From: Planctomycetota bacterium | Lineage (GTDB): Bacteria; Planctomycetota; B15-G4 | Assembly: GCA_029259715.1 (NCBI GenBank) | Contig: JAJDEP010000005.1 | Location: forward strand, 1-64,000 | Direction: 5' to 3' | Length of the DNA: 64,000 nucleotides | Shown here: positions 33,145 through 39,799 of the stretch, piece by piece | Layout of the letters: each line of letters begins with the position of its first letter | Position numbering within the stretch: the first letter of the stretch is position 1 | Notes under the pieces: generated by a model | Database searches by the model: none | What the model was told of the DNA's origin: nothing | Seen by the model: the letters and a program-made list of their open reading frames with translations, nothing else | Position numbers and translations under genes: made by a program

Positions 33145-34305
33145 GTGCGACCGCTCAGAGTCCTCCATATCGTCTACGACCTGGAAGTGGCAGGCGTCCA
33201 GACCGTGGTGTCGCTGCTGGTCCGCCATACCGAGCGCCAGCGGGTCGTGCCCGTCGTCTGCGCGTGGAAGGGGGGCGGCCCGATCCGCGACGAGATCGAG
33301 GCGGCCGGCGTCGAGACCCACGTCCCCGCGCCCGGCACCGGATTGTGGTCGGTGTACCGGCTGCTCAAGACCTTGATCGCGACCCACCGGATCGACGTGA
33401 TCCATGGCCACATGTCGGACGGAGCCTTCTGGGGGGGACTCTTGTCCCGGCGGACGGGCTTGCCGCTGGTGTTGAGCTTCTACAGCAACAGCCTGCTCTC
33501 GCACCGCATCAACCGGGCCTCTCTCCGCGGACGGGTGCGCTTCCAGATGCTCAAGCGGGGGGCCCATCGCGCCCGGGTCAACATCGCCTGCGCCGATTCG
33601 GTCAAGCAGCAGGTCATGGATGAGCTGGGGCTGAGCGAGGAGCGCGTGCAGGTCATTCCCAACGGAGTCCCGTTGCCCACGGACGACGCGGTGCGGCAGG
33701 CGGCGTCGGAGCGCGGGAGGCCCGGGGCCGAGGCCGGCCGGCCCTTCCGTCTCGTCACGGTCGGACGGCTGGACGAGGTCAAGAGCCAGGACGTGCTCAT
33801 CCGGGCCGCGCCCCTCGTCCTCGAAGAGATTCCGGACCTGCAGTTCGTGATCGTCGGTGACGGCGCCCGACTGGACGACTGGCAGGCCCTGGCCCGAGAG
33901 CTGGGGGTCGACGGGCGCATCGAGTTCACCGGGCGCGTCAAGGACTCCGAGCCCTTCTTCACGGGTGCGGACGCCTATGTCTCGACGTCGCGCTACGAGG
34001 GGACCTCCCTGGCCGTCCTGGAGGCGATGGGATGGGGGCTGCCCGTCATCGCCAGCGACGTGGTCGGCAACCGGGACGCCGTCGAGCACGGTGAGACCGG
34101 CATGTTGTTCCCCTATGGTGACGAGCGCGCGCTCGCGGCGGCGATCGTCGCCCTCGCGCGGGACGAGGGGGCGCGGAGTCGGGTGGCGGCGAACGGGCGC
34201 GAGCAAGTCTTGCGCCGCTTCAGCGTCGCCCGGATGATCGACAACTGCGAGGCGGTGTACCGCCGCGTCGTGGGGGCCGATGCGCGGCCGCCGGAGACCG
34301 GTTGA
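33145..34305 (+). CDS. family 4 glycosyltransferase
   Basis: 386 aa, GTG start. GT-B: LHIVYDLEVAGVQTVVSLLV, IHGHMSDGAFWGGLLSRRTG, FRLVTVGRLDEVKSQDVLIRAA, DAYVSTSRYEGTSLAVLEAMG and GLPVIASDVVGNRDAVEHG (E-x7-E). A typical retaining transferase; donor and acceptor unknown. It lies 3 bp after the degenerate kinase-like gene and overlaps the next gene (TTGA), placing it in the Wza to SDR operon. Confidence 0.85.
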   Translation: MRPLRVLHIVYDLEVAGVQTVVSLLVRHTERQRVVPVVCAWKGGGPIRDEIEAAGVETHVPAPGTGLWSVYRLLKTLIATHRIDVIHGHMSDGAFWGGLLSRRTGLPLVLSFYSNSLLSHRINRASLRGRVRFQMLKRGAHRARVNIACADSVKQQVMDELGLSEERVQVIPNGVPLPTDDAVRQAASERGRPGAEAGRPFRLVTVGRLDEVKSQDVLIRAAPLVLEEIPDLQFVIVGDGARLDDWQALARELGVDGRIEFTGRVKDSEPFFTGADAYVSTSRYEGTSLAVLEAMGWGLPVIASDVVGNRDAVEHGETGMLFPYGDERALAAAIVALARDEGARSRVAANGREQVLRRFSVARMIDNCEAVYRRVVGADARPPETG

Positions 34306-35324
34306 ACGTGAGTCAGACCATGCACGAATTCGATGACTACTCCGGAGTGCGCGTGCTCCTGACGGGGGCCGGCGGCTTCATCGGCAGTCATCTGTGCGAG
34401 GCCCTGTGCCGTGCCGGCGCCGAGGTGCGCGCCCTCGTGCGCTACAACAGCCGCAGCGATCAGGGGCTGCTGGCCCAGCTGCCGGCGGACGTCCTCGCTC
34501 AGGTCGAAGTCGTCTCCGGCGACGTCCGCGATGCGGGCCAGATGGCCAGCATGGCCGCCGATCGCGAGGTCATCTTCCACCTCGCGGCGTTGATCGGCAT
34601 CCCCTACTCCTACGAGGCGCCCGAGAGCTACGTCGACACGAACGTCCGGGGCACGCTCAACGTGCTCGAGGCGGGCAAGGCGGCGGGGGTCGGGCGCATC
34701 GTGCTGACCTCCACCTCGGAGGTCTACGGCACGGCGTTGCACACGCCCATGGGCGAGGACCACCCGCTGCAGGCCCAGTCGCCCTACTCGGCCTCGAAGA
34801 TCGCCGCCGACAAGCTGGGCGAGAGTTATCACCTCTCGTTCGAACTGCCCGTGGCCGTCCTGCGCCCGTTCAACACCTACGGTCCGCGCCAATCGGCCCG
34901 GGCCATCATCCCGACCATCGTTTCGCAACTTGTCGCCGGGTGTGACGTGCTCAAGATCGGTTCGGTGGAGCCGGTGCGCGACTTCTGCTTCGTCGCGGAC
35001 ACCGTGCGCGGCTTCCTGCGGGCCGGGCGGGCGCCCGGAGCGGTCGGGCAGGTCACCAACGTGGGCACAGGCGTGGGCGTCTCCATCGGCGCCCTCGCGG
35101 AGACGGCCATGCAGGCGCTGGGCCGGCAGGTTCCCATCGAGACCGACGCCTCGCGCGTCCGGCCGGCACGCAGCGAGGTGATGGAGCTGGTGGCCGGGGT
35201 CGAGCGGGCCCGCGACGTCCTGCAATGGACGCCGGAGGTCGCCCTGGCCGAAGGGCTCACGGCCGTCATCGAGCACGTGACGGCCCACCAGGGCGACTAC
35301 GCCACGTCGACCTACGCCGTCTGA
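34302..35324 (+). CDS. NAD-dependent epimerase/dehydratase, LegB-like 4,6-dehydratase
   Basis: 340 aa. The TTG at 34302 is favoured because GGAG lies 5 bp upstream and it gives a TTGA overlap; ATG 34320 (MHEFDDYSG) is an alternative. GxxGxxG at LLTGAGGFIGSHLCEALC, HLAALIGIPYSYEAPESYVDTN, STSEVYGTALHTPM, YSASKIAADKLGESYHLSF (YxxxK) and LRPFNTYGPRQSARAIIPTI. The run AALIGIPYSY..PESYVDTN..GTLNVL and PFNTYGPRQSARA is typical of LegB-type UDP-GlcNAc 4,6-dehydratases in legionaminic-acid pathways. No legionaminic synthase is here, so the product may instead be a 4-keto-6-deoxy intermediate used for an amino sugar. Confidence 0.8.
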   Translation: MNVSQTMHEFDDYSGVRVLLTGAGGFIGSHLCEALCRAGAEVRALVRYNSRSDQGLLAQLPADVLAQVEVVSGDVRDAGQMASMAADREVIFHLAALIGIPYSYEAPESYVDTNVRGTLNVLEAGKAAGVGRIVLTSTSEVYGTALHTPMGEDHPLQAQSPYSASKIAADKLGESYHLSFELPVAVLRPFNTYGPRQSARAIIPTIVSQLVAGCDVLKIGSVEPVRDFCFVADTVRGFLRAGRAPGAVGQVTNVGTGVGVSIGALAETAMQALGRQVPIETDASRVRPARSEVMELVAGVERARDVLQWTPEVALAEGLTAVIEHVTAHQGDYATSTYAV

Positions 35325-35334
35325 CGTCGCGCGC

Positions 35335-36048
35335 ATGCAAGCGATCATCCTCGCCGGTGGAAAGGGCGCGCGGCTGCGGCCGTACAGTCAGGTGTTGCCC
35401 AAGCCGCTCATGCCCATCGGCGACATGCCCATCCTCGAGGTGATCGTGCGGCAGTTGGCGGCCGCCGGGTTCGACGACCTGGTGGTGTCGGCGGGCTACC
35501 TCGCCGATCTGCTGCGGGCCTTCGTCGGTGACGGTGAGCGCTTCGGCGTGCCGATCCGCTTCGTCACCGAGACCGAGCCCCTGGGGACCGCCGGGGCTCT
35601 GGCTCTGGTGCCGGACCTCGCCGACGAGTTCCTCGTGATCAACGGCGACACCCTGACGACCCTCGACTACGCCGCCCTCGTCCAGGCCCACCGCGACGGG
35701 GGCGCCCTGGCCACCGTGGCCATGCACGAGCGCGAGGAGCAGGTCGACTTCGGCGTGCTGGAGACGGACGCCCAGGGCGCGCTGGTGAGCTACTCGGAGA
35801 AGCCCGTGCACCGCTATCGCGTGAGCATGGGCGTGACCGTCTTCCGGGCCGAGGCCGTGCGGCAACTCGCGCGCGGTCAGCGCAAGGACATGCCCGATCT
35901 GCTGCTGGACATCGTGGCGGCGGGCGGGCGCGTGCAGTGCGTCGATCTCGGATGCTACTGGCTCGACATCGGACGCCTCCCGGACTACGAGCGGGCCGTC
36001 GAGGTGTTCGAGCAGCGCCGGCACGAGTTCCTGCCGCGCGCGCCATGA
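35335..36048 (+). CDS. sugar nucleotidyltransferase
   Basis: 237 aa. NTP_transferase signature IILAGGKGARLRPYSQVLPKPLMPIGDMPILE, EPLGTAGALALVPDL, FLVINGDTLTTLDY and DIGRLPDYERAVEVFE at the C-terminus. The pattern (GARLRPYT..LPKPLMP..D.PILE) is close to mannose-1-phosphate guanylyltransferase-like and PtmE-like enzymes. It activates a sugar-1-phosphate with an NTP. GDP-mannose supply to the AlgD-like dehydrogenase is attractive but not provable from sequence alone. ATGA overlap with the SDR. Confidence 0.8.
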   Translation: MQAIILAGGKGARLRPYSQVLPKPLMPIGDMPILEVIVRQLAAAGFDDLVVSAGYLADLLRAFVGDGERFGVPIRFVTETEPLGTAGALALVPDLADEFLVINGDTLTTLDYAALVQAHRDGGALATVAMHEREEQVDFGVLETDAQGALVSYSEKPVHRYRVSMGVTVFRAEAVRQLARGQRKDMPDLLLDIVAAGGRVQCVDLGCYWLDIGRLPDYERAVEVFEQRRHEFLPRAP

Positions 36049-36929
36049 GGCTGCTGGTCACCGGCGGCACGGGCTTTCTGGGGCGACGTCTCGTGGCCGC
36101 CCTCGGGCGCACGGCGGCCGGGACGAGCGTGCATGCCCTGGGGCGGCGCGAGTGCGACCTGTCGGAGTCGGTCGCGGTGGTGGCCGCGCTGCTCGGCCGT
36201 GTGCGGCCGGACGCCGTGATCCACCTCGCCGGGAGCCTGGAACCGGACGCGGCCCTCTGTCGGCGGCACAACGTGGAGGCGACGCGGCACCTGCTGGGAG
36301 CCGTCGCGACGGAGTGTCCCGGCGCCATGGTCGTGATCGCGGGCTCGACGGCCGTCTACGGTCGCGGCGGGAGCGAGGCGGAGCCGCTCGACGAGTCGGC
36401 GACGTGCACACCCAAGGGTCCGTATGCCGAGAGCAAATGGGTGTGCGAGCAGCTCGCACAGGAGGCTGCGAGCCGGGGCCTGCGGGTCGTCGTCGCGCGC
36501 ATCAGCAACCCGGTGGGGCCGGGGATGCGACCCGACCTGCTCGCCGGCAGCGTGGCCCGTCAGGTCGCCGCCATCGAGCGGGACGAGCAATCACCGGTAC
36601 TCGACCTCGGAGACACCTCGACGAGCCGGGACTTCCTCCACGTCGATGACGTGGTGAGCGCCCTGTGGACACTGTCGCAAGCGGACGTGAGCGGCCGGGT
36701 CTTCAACGTGGCCAGCGGTGCGCCGACCGTCGTGACCAAACTCATCGATTTGTTCCTGCAGGCCTCGACCCGTCGGGACATCACGCTGGAGGCACACCCC
36801 GAACGGGCGAGCCGGTCCGCCATCAAGGAGCAATGGCTCTCGAGCGCGCGCCTCCGGGCGCTGGGGTGGGCGCCGAGGCTGTCCTTGCAGGCGGCCGTCG
36901 AGGAGACGCTGAGCGCGGCCCGGACCTGA
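36045..36929 (+). CDS. NAD-dependent epimerase/dehydratase (SDR)
   Basis: 294 aa from ATG 36045. Cofactor site VTGGTGFLGRRLVAAL, HLAGSLEPDAALCRRHNVEAT, AGSTAVYGRGG, YAESKWVCEQLAQ (YxxxK) and DFLHVDDVVSALWTLS. Extended SDR of the RfbD/GalE type; sugar nucleotide unknown. The end of the gene (cggacctga) is repeated twice more in the following 30 bp. Last gene of the Wza-led operon, convergent with the SGNH gene. Confidence 0.8.
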   Translation: MRLLVTGGTGFLGRRLVAALGRTAAGTSVHALGRRECDLSESVAVVAALLGRVRPDAVIHLAGSLEPDAALCRRHNVEATRHLLGAVATECPGAMVVIAGSTAVYGRGGSEAEPLDESATCTPKGPYAESKWVCEQLAQEAASRGLRVVVARISNPVGPGMRPDLLAGSVARQVAAIERDEQSPVLDLGDTSTSRDFLHVDDVVSALWTLSQADVSGRVFNVASGAPTVVTKLIDLFLQASTRRDITLEAHPERASRSAIKEQWLSSARLRALGWAPRLSLQAAVEETLSAART

Positions 36930-36982
36930 ACACCCGGACCTGAGTGGCGCGGACCTGAGCGGCGCCTGCCAAGGGGCGCCGT

Positions 36983-38527
36983 CTACCGGCGCGCGTCGAG
37001 GCGCCGCAGGCGCGCGGACGCCACCTGGCTGCGGCCCATGTCCTGCACGACGACCCAGCGCTCGGGGCGCAGGCGCACCTCGAAGGGCCGCCCGCTTCCG
37101 GCCAGGTCGGCGGGCAGCGGGATCGAGGGCGGGCGGTTGAGCTGCTCCCTGACGACGACGAGCCCGGCGGGCTGTCCGTCGATGTCGACCTCCACGCGCA
37201 GCGGGTAGAGGTCGGCGCGACCGGGCAGCGGCTCGAGGAACAGGCGCAGGGTGTCGCCCTCGGCGGTGAGCAGGGCGGCGGTGTGCATGCGCAGGCTGCC
37301 GTCGAGGTTCAGGCCGCCGAAGACCTGCCGGAAGCCGGTGCCCGCGGCGAGATCGATGACGGGTTGCAGCTCCTCGCGGGCCCGCTCCCGGGAGCGCATC
37401 GCGGCGTCCTGAAGCGCGGCCACGTCCATGTCCGGGGTGAGCAGCTCGCGCCAGGCGTCGGGCCGTTCGGGGAGTGCGTGCCCCGCGCCGGCATCGAGCC
37501 AGCCGTTCCCAAGCAGCCAGTGGGCGAGGTGGATGGCTCGCGCACGGAGCGTCTCGGCGTTGGGGTGGTTGTTGACCACCAGCGTCATGTCCACCGGGAG
37601 CGAGCGTTCGAGGAAGAGCACGGGCAGCTTGGGCGTCCGTTCGGCGATGCGCAGGGCGAGGTGCCGTGCGTACTCGCCGAAGCCCGACTGGGCCACCACG
37701 AGCCGGCCGCCCTGACGCAGGAGGAAGCGGTGCAGGGCGGCGATGCTGTCGGCGTTCTCGTCGTACCGCCGCGACGACTCGGGCGTCAGGTCGGCTTCGA
37801 CGGCCCGCGGCCCGAGGGCGACGTCTTCGTCCCACAGCGGGCGCAGGCGGTTCTCCAGCGATGCGGTCTGGCTGCGGCTGACGATGAGCCACGGGTCGGC
37901 CGCGGACGGGTCGGGGGCCAGGTGCATGTCGCCCGTCTCGTAGACGGCCGCCTGGTCGGAGAGATCGTTGACCACGGGGACGTAGATCACGATGTCGGGC
38001 CGGAGCGCGTCGTAGTGGTCGCGCAGGTAGTTGAGGGCGGAGCGGTGGTTCCAGCTCGGCACGGCGACGGTGAAGGCGGCCACGGGGCGGGCATCCGCGC
38101 CGCGGGACGCGTTCAGGAGCTGCTCGAGCCGGGCGGCGATGGTCTCGTCGTCCGCGACGCCGAAGCCGAAGGCGATGGAGTCGCCCAGGACGACCAGGCG
38201 CAGCGCGTCGGGGGCGGGAGGTGGGCCGGGCCGCACGCGCATCCCTGTGGCATCCGTACGAGCGACCGTGCCCACGTAGCTCAGCTCGGCGTCCGGGCGG
38301 TGCACGTAGCGCACGAGCGGATCCTCGTGCGTCACGTAGAACTGGCTCGTGAGGCCCGCTCGGCGCTCCTCGTCGGTGAGGGGCTGGGGCGTGCTGCGCG
38401 GCGGCACGAGCACGGCGCCCCGGTCACCGAGCAGCGAGCGACCCGCCGTGAGCGAGATGGCGCCCTCGATCACCAGCAGTCCGATCACCGCAGCGATCAA
38501 CGCCAACAAAAACCTCTTCAGCAGCAC
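36983..38527 (-). CDS. membrane-anchored SGNH/GDSL hydrolase-like protein (third, with extra C-terminal domain)
   Basis: 514 aa from GTG 38527, chosen because GGGAGGAG lies directly in front; the track start at 38575 only adds 16 residues. N-terminus VLLKRFLLALIAAVIGLLVIEG is a signal anchor. SGNH core: LRLVVLGDSIAFGFGVADDE (block I), IVIYVPVVNDLSDQ (block III) and LVVNNHPNAETLRARAIHLAHWLL (block V His). Residues about 390-514 form an extra beta-rich domain (LRMHTAALLTAEGDTLRLFL, LYPLRVEVDIDGQPAG). Third such protein in the locus and the longest. Probably acts on the glycan in the periplasm. Confidence 0.75.
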   Translation of the reverse strand: MLLKRFLLALIAAVIGLLVIEGAISLTAGRSLLGDRGAVLVPPRSTPQPLTDEERRAGLTSQFYVTHEDPLVRYVHRPDAELSYVGTVARTDATGMRVRPGPPPAPDALRLVVLGDSIAFGFGVADDETIAARLEQLLNASRGADARPVAAFTVAVPSWNHRSALNYLRDHYDALRPDIVIYVPVVNDLSDQAAVYETGDMHLAPDPSAADPWLIVSRSQTASLENRLRPLWDEDVALGPRAVEADLTPESSRRYDENADSIAALHRFLLRQGGRLVVAQSGFGEYARHLALRIAERTPKLPVLFLERSLPVDMTLVVNNHPNAETLRARAIHLAHWLLGNGWLDAGAGHALPERPDAWRELLTPDMDVAALQDAAMRSRERAREELQPVIDLAAGTGFRQVFGGLNLDGSLRMHTAALLTAEGDTLRLFLEPLPGRADLYPLRVEVDIDGQPAGLVVVREQLNRPPSIPLPADLAGSGRPFEVRLRPERWVVVQDMGRSQVASARLRRLDARR

Positions 38528-38613
38528 CCGCTCCTCCCGTCCTGCGCTCGCGAGGCTCTCGTCCCCGCGAGGCACATGCCCCCGCGAAGCTAGAAACAGA
38601 GCCTGGGAGGATC

Positions 38614-39228
38614 CTAGACGGTGGGGCGCACGACTCCCACGACGCGTCCCTTGATCACCACCTCACGGACCCGGATCGGGTCCATGGTGGCGTTGGACGG
38701 TTGCAGGCGGACATGGTCCTTCTCGCGGAAGAAGCGCTTGAGGGTGGCCTTGAGGCCGCCGGTGGACTCGTCGGGCAGCATGGCCACGACGATGTCATTG
38801 TCCCGGGCCGTGTCGACGGGCTCGACGATGACCAGATCGCCCGGGCAGATGTGGTCGTCGATCATCGATTCGCCTTCGACCCGGAGCATGTAGTGGCTCT
38901 CGTCGGGGGAAGCCAGGCTGTCGAAGGTGAAGGCTTCGTCGCTCTCGACGGCCTCGATGGCGGCGCCGGCCGCGATGCGCCCCTTGATGGCGAGGGAGGC
39001 GGGGGCAGGAGCCGCGGGTTCGTCTTCGACGAGTTGGATCGAGCGCGCCATGTTCGGCGTCTTGCGGATGGCGCCCTTCTTCTCGAGGGCGTTGACGTGC
39101 TCGTAGATCGTGATCTTGGAGACGCTGAAGTACTGCGACATCTCATCGAGGGTGGGCGAGATGCCCTTGTCGCTGATGAAGTCGCGGATGAAGGTGAGGA
39201 CGGCGAGCTGCTTCTCGGTCAGGAACAT
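38614..39228 (-). CDS. lexA: LexA repressor
   Basis: 204 aa. N-terminal winged helix 1-65 (FLTEKQLAVLTFIRDFISDKG, SKITIYEHVNALEKKGAIRK). Self-cleavage site IAAGA with Ala87-Gly88 after GRIAAG. S24 peptidase: VEGESMIDDHICPGD with Ser121 and ATLKRFF with Lys164; the loop between them is several residues longer than in E. coli (PDESTGGLK). It represses SOS genes and cleaves itself on RecA* contact. It is preceded by a 26-codon ORF (12 bp gap) and an inverted repeat that could be its own operator. Confidence 0.95.
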   Translation of the reverse strand: MFLTEKQLAVLTFIRDFISDKGISPTLDEMSQYFSVSKITIYEHVNALEKKGAIRKTPNMARSIQLVEDEPAAPAPASLAIKGRIAAGAAIEAVESDEAFTFDSLASPDESHYMLRVEGESMIDDHICPGDLVIVEPVDTARDNDIVVAMLPDESTGGLKATLKRFFREKDHVRLQPSNATMDPIRVREVVIKGRVVGVVRPTV

Positions 39229-39240
39229 AGGCGCCTTCGT

Positions 39241-39321
39241 CTACGCGTAGAGGAAGGCGACGAACATCGCGACCATGGCGCTCACGGCGGCCAGCTCTTT
39301 GCTCAGGATCTCTCGATACAT
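39241..39321 (-). CDS. 26-residue predicted membrane peptide upstream of lexA
   Basis: Too short for the ORF track. The minus strand has GGAGAG, a 7-nt spacer and ATG at 39321, then a frame for MYREILSKELAAVSAMVAMFVAFLYA and TAG, ending 12 bp before lexA. The sequence has charged residues at the N-terminus (R, E, K, E) and a hydrophobic helix (AAVSAMVAMFVAFLY) at the C-terminus. Codons end mainly in G or C like the neighbours. Co-transcription with lexA would make it damage-inducible. Small SOS-controlled membrane peptides (SidA, TisB, YneA) are known elsewhere, but this one has no recognised family. Start, SD and helix are seen; expression and role are inferred. Confidence 0.6.
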   Translation of the reverse strand: MYREILSKELAAVSAMVAMFVAFLYA

Positions 39322-39393
39322 CGTTCTGCTCTCCAAGGCGCTCGGGGGTGGCTTGCAGCGGCACGTTTCTTCCGCCCGCGCCCCGCCCGAGTC

Positions 39394-39415
39394 GTTAGGT
39401 CCACGTTACCCTAAC
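39394..39415. promoter_or_regulatory. inverted repeat GTTAGG-N10-CCTAAC, candidate LexA operator
   Basis: Perfect 6-bp inverted repeat (gttagg 39394-39399, cctaac 39410-39415) in the divergent region of lexA and nadB, about 73 bp upstream of the small ORF. LexA is normally autoregulated and its operators differ between phyla, so this is a reasonable operator candidate. A third GTTAGG lies at 39448. Not the known E. coli or Gram-positive box. Confidence 0.45.
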
Positions 39416-39439
39416 ATCGGCTGAAAACGACCGGACTTT

Positions 39440-39799
39440 TGGGGCTTGTTAGGATTCTTCGCTGGGCTGGCGAATTCGGCGTCGTGGGGCGGAAAGGACG
39501 CGGCGGTGTTGGCACGGGGAGTCGCCGTTCGGGCGGGCCTCGGGCGGATGTTCGGTGGAGCGGCCAGGGGGCCGGTCGGGAACCGGATCGGCATGACCGG
39601 TCGGAGGCGGTCGTCGCGGAGGCTCCCTGGGGTCGCGGCGCTTCGACGGGGCGACAGGCTGACGGCCCCGGTGTCCGATAGGAGCAGCGTGGGCGTGGCC
39701 CTTACAGGGGCATGGGCAATAGGATCATGGAGATCGCCGCAGGCGACGTGCGTGACGTCGCGCGGTCGGTGGTCAGAAGCTAAGCAGAGGAGCGTGAGC
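39440..39799 (+). other. long leader region upstream of nadB
   Basis: About 360 bp without a convincing gene. The in-frame upstream extension of nadB (GLANSASWGGKDAAVLARGVA..) is Arg/Gly/Ser rich and has no family pattern. A TGTTAGGAT extended -10 at 39447-39455 could start a transcript with a leader of about 340 nt. I see no recognised riboswitch, tmRNA, 5S or RNase P core in it. Confidence 0.4.

Noticed and set aside
36910-36980. three copies of cggacctga and a ggcgcc/ggcgcc stem as a repeat element or terminator
   Set aside because: Too short and weak (6-bp stem); likely local duplication at the end of the SDR gene.
39620-39670. tmRNA-like 5' motif (cttcgacgggg) upstream of nadB
   Set aside because: No matching acceptor/T-arm 3' end (GGTTCGA..CCA) within 400 bp and no tag-like ORF; chance similarity.
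39770-39795. gtcagaagctaagcag, similar to a 5S rRNA loop
   Set aside because: The flanks do not form 5S helices and no rRNA operon is near.
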